A stretch of DNA of 64,000 nt from assembly GCA_000023185.1 (NCBI GenBank), contig CP001622.1, positions 4,254,501-4,318,500 of the forward strand, in the 5' to 3' direction. The notes under the pieces were generated by a model. That model was not told the origin of the DNA. It worked only from the letters and a program-made list of their open reading frames with translations, and did no database searches. Shown in pieces: positions 18,036 through 27,585 of the stretch (positions are counted from its first letter, which is position 1; each line of letters begins with the position of its first letter). The stretch comes from Rhizobium leguminosarum bv. trifolii WSM1325. Lineage in GTDB: Bacteria > Pseudomonadota > Alphaproteobacteria > Rhizobiales > Rhizobiaceae. A program made the position numbers and the translations under genes.

Positions 18036-18967
18036 TGGCCGCTCTCCTTTGGATCGAGCGCGTCGCGCAAGCCGTCGCCGAGGAGATTGAAACCGAGGCT
18101 GACGATGAGGATGGCGATGCCGGGCATCGCTGCGACCCACCATTGATCGAGGATGAAGCGCCGTCCCGAGGCGATCATCGCACCCCATTCCGGCAGCGGC
18201 GGCTGCGCCCCCAGACCGAGGAAACCGAGACCGGCTGCCGTCAGGATGATGCCCGCCATGTCAAGCGTCACCCGCACGATCAGCGAGGAAATGCAGAGCG
18301 GCATGACATGACGCACAATAATGCGAAGCGGCGAGGCTCCCATCAGCCTCACCGCCGAAATATAGTCGGAACGCCGAACCGTCAGCGTCTCGGCGCGCGC
18401 GATGCGGGCATAGGGCGGCCAGGAGGTGATGGCGATGGCGATGATCGCGTTCTGGATGCCGGGACCGAGGGCTGCGACGAAGGCGAGCGCCAGCACCAGC
18501 TTCGGAAAGGCGAGGAAAATATCGGTGATGCGCATCAGCGTCGCATCCACCCAGCCTCCGGCATAACCGGAGACCGTGCCGACGATCAGCCCGACCGGCG
18601 CCGAGATGACGGCGACGAGCACGACGACGAGCAGCGTCAATCGCGATCCGTAGATCAGCCGCGAATAGATATCACGGCCCTGGTCATCCGAACCGAGCCA
18701 GAATTCCCCCGTGCCGGGCGGCAGCAGCCGAGCATTGCGCAGATCGCCGACAACGGGATTGTGCGTGGCGAGCACATCGGCAAAGGCGGCGATGAAAAGC
18801 AGCGCCACGATGATCAGCAGGCCGACGACGGCGAGCCTATTTGCCGTAAACTGCCGCCAGGTGACATAGGTGCGGCCGAGGCGGGCCTGCAGGCGCGATT
18901 GCGGCCGGTCGGAGAGCAGCCATTCGCGGCGGCTCATCGCAGGAGATGGGCTGGCATTGGCCGTCAT
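18032..18967 (-). CDS. Peptide ABC transporter permease (DppC-like)
   Basis: Inner-membrane permease of 311 residues with an N-terminal OppC-type segment (FTANRLAVVGLLIIVALLFI) and five further hydrophobic segments. The periplasmic loop has GTGEFWLGSDDQGRDIYSRL, the conserved DDQGRD motif, and the cytoplasmic EAA loop is AETLTVRRSDYISAVRLMGA. The start overlaps the upstream permease stop (ATGA). It pairs with the following DppB-like subunit to form the pore. Confidence 0.92.
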   Translation of the reverse strand: MTANASPSPAMSRREWLLSDRPQSRLQARLGRTYVTWRQFTANRLAVVGLLIIVALLFIAAFADVLATHNPVVGDLRNARLLPPGTGEFWLGSDDQGRDIYSRLIYGSRLTLLVVVLVAVISAPVGLIVGTVSGYAGGWVDATLMRITDIFLAFPKLVLALAFVAALGPGIQNAIIAIAITSWPPYARIARAETLTVRRSDYISAVRLMGASPLRIIVRHVMPLCISSLIVRVTLDMAGIILTAAGLGFLGLGAQPPLPEWGAMIASGRRFILDQWWVAAMPGIAILIVSLGFNLLGDGLRDALDPKESGQ

Positions 18968-20031
18968 CGGTTTCGCGTCCTCGGATCGAGCGTCCGGTAG
19001 AGAAGATCGGACAGAAGGTTGATGCCGATGAAGACCGTACCGATGACGATCGTGCCGCCGAGCACGGCGTTCATATCGGCGTTCTGCAGCGAATTGGTGA
19101 TGTAGAGCCCGATGCCCGGCCAGGAAAAGACGGTCTCGGTCAGCACCGATCCTTCAAGCAGGCCGGCATAGGAAAGCGCAATCACGGTGACGAGCGGCAC
19201 GGCGGCATTACGCAGCGCATGCCCCCAGATCACCCGCGTTTCCGAAAGCCCCTTGGCGCGCGCGGCAACGATATATTCCTGGGAAAGCTCGTTCAGCATG
19301 AAACTGCGCGTCATGCGGCTGATATAGGCGAGCGAGAAATAGCCGAGCAGCGAGGCAGGCAGGATGATGTGGCGGAAGACATCATAGAAGACGTCCCATT
19401 GCCCTTGCCAGGCGCTGTCGAGCAGGTAGAGGCCGGTGATCGGCGTGAACGTATATTCGAAGACGATGTCGATGCGGCCGGGAAAGGCCACCCAGCGCAG
19501 CCGCGCATAGAAGATGACGAGCGAGATCAGCGCCAGCCAGAAGATCGGCACCGAGTAGCCGACGAGGCCGACGACGCGCACCACCTGGTCGGCAATGCTG
19601 CCGCGGCGCACTGCGGCGAGAACGCCGAGCGGTACGCCGACGAGGGCGCCGATGAGCGTTCCGAGCGTTGCGAGCTCGATTGTCGCCGGCAGGACACGGC
19701 GGATATCGACCATGACAGGATTGGTCGTCAGCACCGAATTGCCGAAATCGCCGGACAGGATGCCTTTGATATAAAGGAAAAATTGCTGATAGAGCGGCAG
19801 GTTGAAGCCCATCTCCTGTCGTACCCGCTCGACGACGTGGTTGGGCGCGCGGTCGCCGAGAATGGCGAGCACGGGATCGATCGGCACGACGCGGCCGATG
19901 AAGAAGGTGACGGCCAGCAGGCCGAGATAGGTGGTGACGGCGGCAAACAGAAACCGCCCTAACGCCTTTGCAAAGGCCCTAGCACGGCCCTTTCGGGGCC
20001 GCGCCTCCTGCGTTGTTTCGACGGTGCTCAA
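18964..20031 (-). CDS. Peptide ABC transporter permease (DppB-like)
   Basis: Inner-membrane permease, 355 residues. It carries a slightly long basic N-terminus before the first helix, then the DppB hallmarks GDFGNSVLTTNPV, the EAA loop VAARAKGLSETRVIWGHALR and the terminal VLTETVFSWPGIGLYITNSL, ending DLLYRTLDPRTRNR. Translation runs directly into the DppC-like gene. It starts 18 bases after the binding-protein stop at 20050. Substrate preference cannot be read from the permease. Confidence 0.92.
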   Translation of the reverse strand: MSTVETTQEARPRKGRARAFAKALGRFLFAAVTTYLGLLAVTFFIGRVVPIDPVLAILGDRAPNHVVERVRQEMGFNLPLYQQFFLYIKGILSGDFGNSVLTTNPVMVDIRRVLPATIELATLGTLIGALVGVPLGVLAAVRRGSIADQVVRVVGLVGYSVPIFWLALISLVIFYARLRWVAFPGRIDIVFEYTFTPITGLYLLDSAWQGQWDVFYDVFRHIILPASLLGYFSLAYISRMTRSFMLNELSQEYIVAARAKGLSETRVIWGHALRNAAVPLVTVIALSYAGLLEGSVLTETVFSWPGIGLYITNSLQNADMNAVLGGTIVIGTVFIGINLLSDLLYRTLDPRTRNR

Positions 20032-20049
20032 GCGACCAATCCTGCCGGA

Positions 20050-21693
20050 CTATTCCTTGGCGATCGGACCGACGAAATTGGTGTCGAAGCTCGGACCCAG
20101 CTTGAAGTCCTTCACACTCTTGCGGTAGCCGGCCACCTCGGTCTGCTGGAAGATGAAGACGAAGGGGCTGTTTGCCAGATACTTCTTCTGGATGTCCTGA
20201 TATATGGCGGCGCGCTTGGCAGCGTCGCGTTCCAGAAGGGCTGCCTTGGCTTGCTTGTCGAGTTCCGGCGCTTCCCAGGTGTTGCGCCATGCGAGCGTCT
20301 TCACCGTGCCGGCATCGGAATTGTCAGGATTGCCGGTAAAGGTGTCGGCATTGGAATTCGGGTCGAAATAGTCCGAACCCCACTGGCCGATATACATGTC
20401 GTGCGTACGCGCGCGGTACTTGGTCAGCGTCTGCTTGCCGTCGCCGGGGATGATTTCCATCTTCACCCCGGCCTGCGCCAGCGTCTGCTGCATCGATTCG
20501 GCGATACCGGTCACCGGCTGGCTGTTGCGTACGTCCATGGTGATCGAGAAACCGTCGGGTACGCCGGCCTTGGCCAGCAGTTCCTTGGCCTTGGCGACAT
20601 CGAGCTTGTAGGGATTCTCATCGAGTGCGCCGAGCTGACCCTTTGGCAGGAAGGTCTGATGGATCTCGCCGATACCCTTGATCAGCGTTGCGCTGATCGC
20701 ATCGTAATCGACCAGATATTTGAAGGCTTCCTGGACTTCCGGCTTCTTCAGGTTCTCGTTCTTGTTGTTCAGGCTGACATAATAGATCGTGCCCTTCGGC
20801 GCACTGGTTGTCGCCAGATCCGCATTCTTCGAAACCGCGTCGATGTCGCCCGGCTCGAGGTTGCGGGCGATATCGATGTCGCCGGCTTCGAGCGCCAGCC
20901 GCTGGGCAGCGCTTTCCTTCATATAGCGGTAGATGACGCGGTTGAGCTTTGCCTTGTCACCATAATAATTGTCATTGCGCTCCAGCACGACGACTTCGTT
21001 GGCGCGCCATTCGCGCATCTTATAGGCGCCGGAGCCGGCATAGCCGGTCTTCAGCCATTCATTGCCGAAGTCGTTGTCGTATTTGTGGTCGGCATCGGGC
21101 GCCACCGCCTTCACATGCTCCAGCACCAGCTTCTTGTCGACGACGGAAGCGACGGTTGCCGTCAGGCAGTTGAGCACGAAGCTCGGCGCATAGGCCTTGT
21201 CGACCGTGAAGACGAAAGTGCCGGCATCGGCCGCCTTGGCTTTTTCCGCGACGTTATCGCCGGTCAGACCGAACTGGGTGAGGATGAAGGCTGGGCTCTT
21301 GTCGAGCTTGACGGCACGCTCGAACGACCAGGCGACGTCTTCGGCGGTGATCGGGTTGCCGGAGGCGAATTTCAGGCCTGACTTCAGCTTGAACGTATAG
21401 GTAAGGCCGTCATCGGAAACGCTCCAGCTCTCGGCCAGATCGCCCTTCACCTTGGACGTGTCGTCCATGTCGAGACGGACGAGCAGGCTGTAGCTGTTGG
21501 TGGTGATTTCGGCGGTCGAAAGCTCGAAAGCCTCACCCGGATCCATCGTGATGATATCGTCGATGGCGAAACCTTCGACCAGCGTATCCTTCGGTGTCTC
21601 GGCAAAGGCCGAGGGTGCCGCCATCATCAGGAGCGAAAGAGCGGCTCCCGCGGAAAGCAGGCGAAAATTGCGGCTGAGTTTGGTCATCATCAT
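20050..21693 (-). CDS. Peptide ABC transporter substrate-binding protein
   Basis: Periplasmic family-5 solute-binding protein (DppA/OppA-like), 547 residues. A Sec signal peptide (basic start, then LLSAGAALSLLMMAAPSAFA, cleavage before ETPK) precedes the mature domain. Family features: TYTFKLKSGLKFASGNPITA with EDVAWSFERAV, and the later DVRNSQPVTGIAESMQQTLA region. Three adjacent ATG codons occur (21693, 21690, 21687); the first has AGGGGAAC six bases upstream. The M19 dipeptidase encoded just before it suggests that imported or periplasm-entering dipeptides are the substrate; this is inference from context. Confidence 0.92.
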   Translation of the reverse strand: MMMTKLSRNFRLLSAGAALSLLMMAAPSAFAETPKDTLVEGFAIDDIITMDPGEAFELSTAEITTNSYSLLVRLDMDDTSKVKGDLAESWSVSDDGLTYTFKLKSGLKFASGNPITAEDVAWSFERAVKLDKSPAFILTQFGLTGDNVAEKAKAADAGTFVFTVDKAYAPSFVLNCLTATVASVVDKKLVLEHVKAVAPDADHKYDNDFGNEWLKTGYAGSGAYKMREWRANEVVVLERNDNYYGDKAKLNRVIYRYMKESAAQRLALEAGDIDIARNLEPGDIDAVSKNADLATTSAPKGTIYYVSLNNKNENLKKPEVQEAFKYLVDYDAISATLIKGIGEIHQTFLPKGQLGALDENPYKLDVAKAKELLAKAGVPDGFSITMDVRNSQPVTGIAESMQQTLAQAGVKMEIIPGDGKQTLTKYRARTHDMYIGQWGSDYFDPNSNADTFTGNPDNSDAGTVKTLAWRNTWEAPELDKQAKAALLERDAAKRAAIYQDIQKKYLANSPFVFIFQQTEVAGYRKSVKDFKLGPSFDTNFVGPIAKE

Positions 21694-21730
21694 GGTCTGT
21701 TCCCCTGTTTTTTGATTGAATACGAAAGGC

Positions 21731-22789
21731 TTAGGCGTGGTCCTCCCGCCAAGCCTGGGCCAGAATGCGAAGCCAGTTTTCACGGGCAAGTTTTGCCAGG
21801 TCGGCGTCAGCATAGCCAACCTCTCTGAGAGCGGCAATCAGCTTCTGATTACCGGCTGCATCACCGATTTCCTCCGGAATGGTGGCCCCGTCGAAGTCCG
21901 ATCCGAGCGCCACGCAGTCGATGCCGATGCGATTCACAAGATAGTCGATATGGCGGATCATGTCGGCAAGCGGCGTGTCGCTGTCTGAGCGGCCGTCGGC
22001 ACGCAACATGGCGGTGGCATAGTTGATGCCGACGAGCCCGCGGCTTTCGCGGATCGCATCGAGCTGCCTGTCCGTCAGGTTGCGCGCGACCGGCGTCAGG
22101 GCGTGGGCATTGGAATGGCTGGCGACCAGCGGCTGGTCCGTCTTCTTCGCCACGTCCCAGAAACCCTTCTCGGTGATATGGGCAAGGTCGATCAGGATGC
22201 CGAGGCGATTGCATTCCCTGACCAGCGCGAAGCCGGCATCGGTAAGGCCCGGCGCCGTGTCCGGCGACATCGGGAAGGCGAAGGGCACGCCGTGACCGAA
22301 GACATTGTGCCGGCTCCAGACCGGCCCGAGCGACCGCAGCCCTGCCGCGTAGAACACCTCGAGCGCCGAGAGATCGGCGCCGATCGCCTCGCAGCCTTCC
22401 ATATGCATGACGGCGGCGAAAATGTCGTCCGCCATGGCGCCGCGGATATCCTTCACCGTCCGGCAGAGCCGCCAGGCGCCGGCCTGGTCGAGCCGCAGCG
22501 CAATCGCCGCCATTTCATTGGCGATGGCAAGCGAAGGCAGCGGATCGAGAGGGGCCGCCATCGGCGTCATATAGCGGCCGTGGGCATCCGGATCGGCGAA
22601 GACGAGATCGCCCGAGGGAATATAGATGGCACAGAGGCCGCCTGAAAGACCGCCCTCTCTAGCCCGATGCGCATCGATATGGCCGACCGTCGTGCCGTCT
22701 GCGAATTCCGCGATCGGGTCGCTGCCGTCTTTTGAATGTGTCCAGAGTCGAAGGAGAACGTCGTTGTGACCGTCAAATACGAATTGCAT
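21731..22789 (-). CDS. Membrane-dipeptidase-like peptidase M19
   Basis: Zinc dipeptidase of 352 residues, of the renal-dipeptidase family. The N-terminal metal motif FDGHNDVLLRL, the bridging HMEGCEAIG region, LIDLAHITEKGFWDVAK, VASHSNAHALTP and the final GSDFDGATIPEEIG are all present, so the binuclear site looks complete. No signal peptide is visible, pointing to a cytoplasmic enzyme. ATG 22789 is preceded by AGGAAGAC. It is the first gene of the peptide-transport operon, 37 bases before the binding-protein gene; it probably splits the dipeptides the transporter brings in. Confidence 0.93.
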   Translation of the reverse strand: MQFVFDGHNDVLLRLWTHSKDGSDPIAEFADGTTVGHIDAHRAREGGLSGGLCAIYIPSGDLVFADPDAHGRYMTPMAAPLDPLPSLAIANEMAAIALRLDQAGAWRLCRTVKDIRGAMADDIFAAVMHMEGCEAIGADLSALEVFYAAGLRSLGPVWSRHNVFGHGVPFAFPMSPDTAPGLTDAGFALVRECNRLGILIDLAHITEKGFWDVAKKTDQPLVASHSNAHALTPVARNLTDRQLDAIRESRGLVGINYATAMLRADGRSDSDTPLADMIRHIDYLVNRIGIDCVALGSDFDGATIPEEIGDAAGNQKLIAALREVGYADADLAKLARENWLRILAQAWREDHA

Positions 22790-22892
22790 CTGTCTTCCTG
22801 CGCTGCCCGGGCGGGCGAATGAAGCGGCAGAATAGAAAAGCTGACGGAATTCGCCACCTCTTTTTTCAGAAATCCGTCGATGCTGAAATGAA

Positions 22893-22912
22893 ACGGGAGC
22901 CGAAGCTCCCGT
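22893..22912 (-). terminator. Terminator of the CUT2 sugar ABC operon
   Basis: On the minus strand ACGGGAGC-TTCG-GCTCCCGT forms a stem with the very stable UUCG tetraloop, followed by TTCATTT. It lies about 23 bases after the permease stop and ahead of the dipeptidase gene, separating the two operons. Confidence 0.75.
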
Positions 22913-22935
22913 AAAAAATCATTGCATGCCAGAAA

Positions 22936-23961
22936 TCAGTGCTTGCGGCGTTTCTTCTGTCTGTAGACGTCGATGACGACAGCCGCGATGATAATGAGGC
23001 CCTTGACGATCTCCTGGTAATAGGCGTCGATCCTGAGGAACGTGAAGCCCGAGGTCATGACGCCGAGAATGATCGTGCCGATGACGGTGCCGGTGATGCG
23101 CCCGACACCGCCGGTGAGCGAGGTGCCGCCGATGACGGTCGCGGCGATCGCGTCGAGTTCATATCCGACGCCCATGCTGGCCTGTGCGGTTTCAGCACGT
23201 GCCGCCGTGACGATACCGGCAAGGCCGGCGAGCAATCCAGCAATCACATAGACCTTGACGAGATGCGCCTCGATGTTGATGCCGGAAACGCGTGCGGCCT
23301 GCGGGTTCGCGCCGATGGCATAGGTGAACTTTCCATAACGGGTGTAGCGCAGCGCAATATGAAAGATCAGCGCAACCACCAGGAAGACGACAACCGGCCA
23401 GGCTTTCGTTCCGATGAAATGAAACTGCTCGGTGATCCCGGAAACCGGCTGCCCCTTCGTATACCACTTCGCCACGCCCCTGGCCGAAACGAACATGCCA
23501 AGCGTGGCAATGAACGGCGGGATCTTCGTGTAGGCGATGAGCGCGCCGTTCGCGAGACCGGCCGCCGCCCCGATCAGCAGACCAACGACGATCGGCACGA
23601 AAGCCGGCAGGTCGGTCAGCGAGGGAAAAACGGCTCGTCCCCAGGTGGAGGACTGAGCAAAGCTTGTTGCGATCATCGCCGTCATGCCGACGACCGACCC
23701 TGATGAAAGGTCGATGCCGCCGGTGATGATGACCTGCGTGACGCCGACGGCGATGATGCCGATGACGGAGACCTGCAGGATCATGATCGTCAGACGCTGC
23801 GAATTCATCAGGAAGCTTTGGCCGATGAACATCCAGCCGAGCACTTCGTAGATGAGCGCGATGCCGACGAGCACGAGGAAAATGCTGAGCTCCGTCGGTA
23901 TGCGCCGCCGCCTTTGCCGGGTTGCGAGCGGAGCCGCGCCCTCTGCTGCCTTGGTAGTCAT
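22936..23961 (-). CDS. CUT2-family sugar ABC transporter permease
   Basis: RbsC-type permease of 341 residues with about ten hydrophobic segments. Family hallmarks are [20 protein letters not shown], the SVVGMTA loop, [19 protein letters not shown] and [19 protein letters not shown] 23961 has a perfect GGGAGG seven bases upstream; the in-frame ATG 23991 does not. CUT2 systems import ribose, xylose, galactose, fructose or inositols; this sequence alone does not decide which. It is the last gene of the binding protein-ATPase-permease operon. Confidence 0.92.
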   Translation of the reverse strand: MTTKAAEGAAPLATRQRRRRIPTELSIFLVLVGIALIYEVLGWMFIGQSFLMNSQRLTIMILQVSVIGIIAVGVTQVIITGGIDLSSGSVVGMTAMIATSFAQSSTWGRAVFPSLTDLPAFVPIVVGLLIGAAAGLANGALIAYTKIPPFIATLGMFVSARGVAKWYTKGQPVSGITEQFHFIGTKAWPVVVFLVVALIFHIALRYTRYGKFTYAIGANPQAARVSGINIEAHLVKVYVIAGLLAGLAGIVTAARAETAQASMGVGYELDAIAATVIGGTSLTGGVGRITGTVIGTIILGVMTSGFTFLRIDAYYQEIVKGLIIIAAVVIDVYRQKKRRKH

Positions 23962-23995
23962 GTCAAACCTCCCTTGGGCAATCGCCGTCAACGCA

Positions 23996-25537
23996 TCACT
24001 GCGCAGCCAGCTCCATCACCTTGATCTGCGTTGCTTCGTCGCGATTGAGGAAACCGGTCACGCGTCCTTCGTGCATGACCATGATGCGATCGCTCATCCC
24101 GAGAACTTCGGGCATCTCGGATGAGATCATCACCACCGCCACGCCATCTCGCGCCATCTCCGTGACCAGCCGGTGGATTTCCGCCTTGGCGCCGACATCG
24201 ATGCCACGCGTCGGCTCGTCGAGGATGAGGATGCGCGGATTGGTGAGCAGCCAGCGCCCGATCAGCACCTTCTGCTGATTGCCGCCCGAAAGATTTTCCA
24301 CCCGCTCGTAAAGATTGGGCGTTTTCACGCGCAGCTTTTTTGCCATGTCTTCGCAGGTTGCCTCGACTGCGCCCTGCTGCACGAAGCCGCCCTTGACGTA
24401 TCTGTCCTGTAGAACGGCGATCTGCATATTCTCGAGAATATCGAGGATCAGCAGGCAGCCGGTATCTTTGCGGTCCTCAGTCAGGAACGCCATCCGATTG
24501 CGGATGGCCTCGGTCGGCGAAGAAATGGTCACCGGCTTGCCGTAGAGCTCGATCGAGCCGGAGCTTGCCGGCGTCACCCCAAACAGCGTTTCGGCGACAT
24601 TCGACCGGCCGGAGCCAACGAGGCCGGCCACACCGAGGATTTCGCCGGCCCTGACCTCGAAGGAGACGTTGTTGAAGACGCCCTTGAGACAAAGATCCTT
24701 GACGGAGAGCACGACCTCGCCGATCGGCACCTCTTCCTTGGGAAACATCTGGGTGATCTCGCGCCCGACCATCATGCGGATGATGTCGTCGCGGGTGACG
24801 TCGGTCGAGGCATGCGTGCCAATATATCGTCCGTCGCGGAAGACGGAGAACTCGTCGGCGATCTCGAAAAGCTCGTTCATCTTGTGGGTGATGTAGACGA
24901 TGCCGATGCCTTGGGCCCTGAGGTCGCGGATAATACGGAAAAGATGCTCGACTTCGCGCTCCGTCAGCGCCGAAGTCGGCTCGTCCATGATCAACACGTC
25001 GGAATTATAGGAAACCGCCTTGGCGATCTCGACCATCTGCCGGTTGGCGACCGAGAGGTGGCGGACCTCGATATCGGGGTCGATGGCGATATTGAGCCGA
25101 GTAAACAGTTCCTCGGTCATGCGATGCATCACGCCGTGATCGATGAAGCCGAGGCGGTTCTTCGGTTCGCGGCGAATCCAGATATTTTCGGCAACCGTCA
25201 TGAACGGCATCAGGTTCAGTTCCTGATGGATCATGGCAATGCCGTTCTCCAACGCGTCGAGTGGGGACTTCAGCTGGATCTCGATCCCTTTCAGCCGAAT
25301 ATCGCCCTTATCGGGCGTGTAGATGCCGGCGAGGATCTTCATCAATGTCGATTTGCCGGCGCCGTTTTCGCCCATCAGCGCATGCACGGAGGCGCGCTTC
25401 AGCCGGAACTGCACGTCATCGAGTGCGACGACACCAGGAAATTCCTTGCGGACACCCTCGGCGCTCAAGAGATATTCCGCATTCGGGACCGCGCCGCTCG
25501 CGCGCACGGCGGCCATGGTTGTCGGGCTGACGGCCAT
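23996..25537 (-). CDS. CUT2-family sugar ABC transporter ATP-binding protein
   Basis: Tandem ATPase (RbsA/MglA type), 513 residues. The first half has Walker [20 protein letters not shown] and Walker [21 protein letters not shown]; the second half has a degenerate Walker A ([16 protein letters not shown]) but an intact signature [15 protein letters not shown] and [20 protein letters not shown]. That asymmetry is normal for the family. ATG 25537 follows CGGAGGAGATGAT. It lies between the binding protein and permease genes, with a hairpin upstream that may lower its expression relative to the binding protein. Confidence 0.93.
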   Translation of the reverse strand: MAVSPTTMAAVRASGAVPNAEYLLSAEGVRKEFPGVVALDDVQFRLKRASVHALMGENGAGKSTLMKILAGIYTPDKGDIRLKGIEIQLKSPLDALENGIAMIHQELNLMPFMTVAENIWIRREPKNRLGFIDHGVMHRMTEELFTRLNIAIDPDIEVRHLSVANRQMVEIAKAVSYNSDVLIMDEPTSALTEREVEHLFRIIRDLRAQGIGIVYITHKMNELFEIADEFSVFRDGRYIGTHASTDVTRDDIIRMMVGREITQMFPKEEVPIGEVVLSVKDLCLKGVFNNVSFEVRAGEILGVAGLVGSGRSNVAETLFGVTPASSGSIELYGKPVTISSPTEAIRNRMAFLTEDRKDTGCLLILDILENMQIAVLQDRYVKGGFVQQGAVEATCEDMAKKLRVKTPNLYERVENLSGGNQQKVLIGRWLLTNPRILILDEPTRGIDVGAKAEIHRLVTEMARDGVAVVMISSEMPEVLGMSDRIMVMHEGRVTGFLNRDEATQIKVMELAAQ

Positions 25538-25567
25538 ATCATCTCCTCCGGATACGGGCAGGCGAAA

Positions 25568-25592
25568 AGGATGCGGACAAAGCCCGCATCCT
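25568..25592 (-). other. Hairpin between binding-protein and ATPase genes
   Basis: Arms AGGATGCGG (25568-25576) and CCGCATCCT (25584-25592) flank a seven-base loop and are followed on the minus strand by TTTTCGCC. Hairpins at this position commonly stabilise the abundant binding-protein mRNA and partly terminate transcription before the ATPase gene. Confidence 0.55.
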
Positions 25593-25605
25593 CTTAGCGT
25601 TCGCC

Positions 25606-26535
25606 TCAGTTCTTGGTGACGAAGTCCTTGACGTTGGCAGGCGTGACGAGCTGGAAGGGAATGTAGACCTTCTTCTCGATCTTTTCGCCCTTGGCGAGCT
25701 TGAGCGCTGCATCCAGCGAGCCTTTGCCCTGGCCGGCGGCATCCTGGAACACCGTGACGTCGAGATCGCCCGCCTGCATGGCGGCAAGTGCATCCTGCGT
25801 GGCGTCGACGCCGCCGACGACGACCTTGGTCATATCCTTGCCGGCCGCCTTCAGCGCCTGAATGGCGCCGATCGCCATTTCGTCGTTGTTGGCGATCACG
25901 GCGTCGAATTCGATGCCGCTCGAGAGCCAGTTGGTCATCAGGTCGGCGCCCTGGGTGCGGTCCCAGTTGGCCGTCTGCTCTTCGACGATCTCCAGGCCCT
26001 TGCATTCATCCGTCTTGATGACGTCGTGGATGTCTTGGGTGCGCATGCGCGCAGCCTGGTTGGAAAGCTCGCCCATGATGACGACGGCCTTGCCCTTGCC
26101 GCCGAGAATGCGGCAGATTTCCTTGGTTTCCAGCGTGCCGGATTCCTGTTCGTTGGATGCGACGAAGGCCTGCTTGTCCGGCAGCGTGTCGACGTTGACC
26201 GGCTGACGGTTGACGTAAACCAGCGGGATGCCGGCATCGGCCGCGAGCTTCGACATTGCCGTGGTCGCATCGGTATCGACAGGGTTGACGATGATCGCAT
26301 CGACCTTGGAGGCGATGAAATTCTGGATCTGGCTCTGCTGCTTGGAAACGTCGTTCTGTGCGTCTTCGACCTGCAGCGTCACACCGCTCAGTGTCTTTGC
26401 ATAATCGGTCATGCCGTTGCGCAGAACCGTCAGGAAATTGTCGTCGAATTTCGCCATCGAGACGCCGACAGTTTCCGCGTGAGCGGCCGTCGACATGACG
26501 AGCGCCATCGCAGTGCCCAGGATAAACTTTTTCAT
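25606..26535 (-). CDS. CUT2-family sugar-binding periplasmic protein
   Basis: Periplasmic-binding-protein-1-like receptor of 309 residues. Signal peptide [20 protein letters not shown] is cleaved before ETVGVSM. The mature part has the RbsB/IbpA pattern: [73 protein letters not shown] and [20 protein letters not shown]. It resembles inositol- and ribose-binding proteins of rhizobia, but the ligand is not certain. ATG 26535 is preceded by GGAGGAAGTGAAA. It is the promoter-proximal gene of the operon. Confidence 0.92.
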   Translation of the reverse strand: MKKFILGTAMALVMSTAAHAETVGVSMAKFDDNFLTVLRNGMTDYAKTLSGVTLQVEDAQNDVSKQQSQIQNFIASKVDAIIVNPVDTDATTAMSKLAADAGIPLVYVNRQPVNVDTLPDKQAFVASNEQESGTLETKEICRILGGKGKAVVIMGELSNQAARMRTQDIHDVIKTDECKGLEIVEEQTANWDRTQGADLMTNWLSSGIEFDAVIANNDEMAIGAIQALKAAGKDMTKVVVGGVDATQDALAAMQAGDLDVTVFQDAAGQGKGSLDAALKLAKGEKIEKKVYIPFQLVTPANVKDFVTKN

Positions 26536-26910
26536 TTTCACTTCCTCCACAAAGCGGTGCCCGGCTGCACCCTCCTCACGCCGGAGCTCCAGGCATTTGC
26601 TCTGAAGCCGCAATTCCCCTGCGCCACCTCTCCCGCGGCGCTCCGCAAAACGGAACAAACAAACCGTTAAATCTGTTCTGCGGAATATTCATTCCATTTT
26701 CTGGGAACGGCGTCAAGTATCTTTAGCGGCGACGAGATATGGATGAGAACGAAATGCCGCGGGGCCTCACGACCGACGCCCACATTCCTCGTGTTGTGAA
26801 AGACCAAGCGAGCATCCATCTATGGGAGGATCGAAGGCAGGCTCACGGCCGCAGGCGCCTTCGACCTCTCGCCGCGACCCAATCATTTGAAGATTTTGGA
26901 GACAGGACAA
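26536..26910. promoter_or_regulatory. Intergenic region with candidate promoter of the sugar ABC operon
   Basis: This 375-base stretch separates the leftward sugar operon from the rightward DUF1993 gene and has no gene of its own. On the minus strand TTGACG (26711-26716) with AATGAA or TGAATA 17-19 bases downstream (about 26687-26693) is a fair promoter for the binding-protein gene. Nearby are GGAATATTCATTCC-like and GTTCT/GGAAC short symmetries (26652-26697) that might be a repressor site. No promoter for the DUF1993 gene stands out. Confidence 0.35.
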
Positions 26911-27408
26911 ATGTCCATTTCGATGTATCGCCTCACCGTTCCAATGTTCCAGCGCGGCCTCGCCAGTCTGAAAACCTACCTCGACAAGGCCGAAGCCTAT
27001 GCGAAGGAAAAGAATATCGATCCCGCCATATTAGCCGCCGCTCGCCTGGCGCCCGACATGCTGCCGCTCTCCGGCCAGTATCAGCGCGCCAGCGACAGCG
27101 CCAAATTTGCGCTCGCCCGCCTGACGGCGACCGACGCCCCGAAGTTCGAGGATAACGAAACGACGTTCGACGACCTGCGCGAGCGCCTGGCAAAGACCGA
27201 AGCCTATCTCGCCGGCTTCTCGGCGGAAGCATTGGAAGGCACGCAAACCCGCCAGATCACCCTGCCGGGAAAGAGTGGTATCGTACTGCCGGGTGACGAA
27301 TATATCGCCACCTTCGCCCTGCCGAATTTCTATTTCCATGTCGCGACGGCCCACGCCATCCTGCGCAACCAAGGCGCACCGATCGGCAAACGCGATTATC
27401 TCGGCTGA
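26911..27408 (+). CDS. DUF1993 family protein
   Basis: 165 residues, starting MSISMYRLTVPMFQRGLASL, the N-terminal hallmark of DUF1993, followed by LDKAEAYAKEKNIDPAILAA, the conserved ARLAPDMLPLSGQYQRASDS and a C-terminal FALPNFYFHVATAHAILRNQ with GKRDYLG. The family has a DinB-like four-helix fold of unknown role. ATG 26911 is preceded by GGAGACAGGACAA. The gene stands alone, and its stop codon is inside the first copy of a triple tandem repeat. Confidence 0.88.
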   Translation: MSISMYRLTVPMFQRGLASLKTYLDKAEAYAKEKNIDPAILAAARLAPDMLPLSGQYQRASDSAKFALARLTATDAPKFEDNETTFDDLRERLAKTEAYLAGFSAEALEGTQTRQITLPGKSGIVLPGDEYIATFALPNFYFHVATAHAILRNQGAPIGKRDYLG

Positions 27409-27468
27409 ACCCCCGGTTCGGCCCGGCTGAACCCCCGGTTCGGCCCGGCTGAACCCCCGGTTCGGCCC
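27403..27468 (+). repeat. Three exact tandem copies of a 22-base hairpin unit
   Basis: The unit at 27403-27424 is repeated without change at 27425-27446 and 27447-27468, and a partial fourth copy (GGCT) follows. Each unit is itself a palindrome: GGCTGAACC-CCC-GGTTCGGCC with one mismatch (a G-U pair in RNA). The first copy includes the last codon and TGA stop of the DUF1993 gene. The array would fold into three successive stems in the mRNA and may act as a terminator or 3' barrier. Confidence 0.95.
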
Positions 27469-27488
27469 GGCTAGACCACTGCATAATT

Positions 27489-27545
27489 CCTTAAATCGGA
27501 ATCGATTTAAGGATAAAATTATGGAGCGATTCAAAGTGTTACAGC
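27489..27545. repeat. Dispersed rhizobial repeat with CCTTAAATCG palindrome
   Basis: Perfect inverted repeat CCTTAAATCG (27489-27498) and CGATTTAAGG (27503-27512), followed by GATAAAATTATGGAGCGATT and CAAAGTGTTACAGCGTCCTT. This block, as I recall, is found intergenically at many places in Rhizobium genomes and is probably a repeat element; as a hairpin it may also terminate transcription from either side. Confidence 0.55.
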
Positions 27546-27585
27546 GTCCTTTGTGGATCTTAAAAAGACACGCGGCGCTATAATA

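Noticed and set aside
26739..27155. 138-codon plus-strand frame overlapping the DUF1993 gene start
   Set aside because: It runs out of frame through DUF1993, which has a proper ribosome site and family motif.
27403..27468. Triple repeat as a CRISPR array
   Set aside because: Units are directly abutting with no spacers and there are no cas genes.
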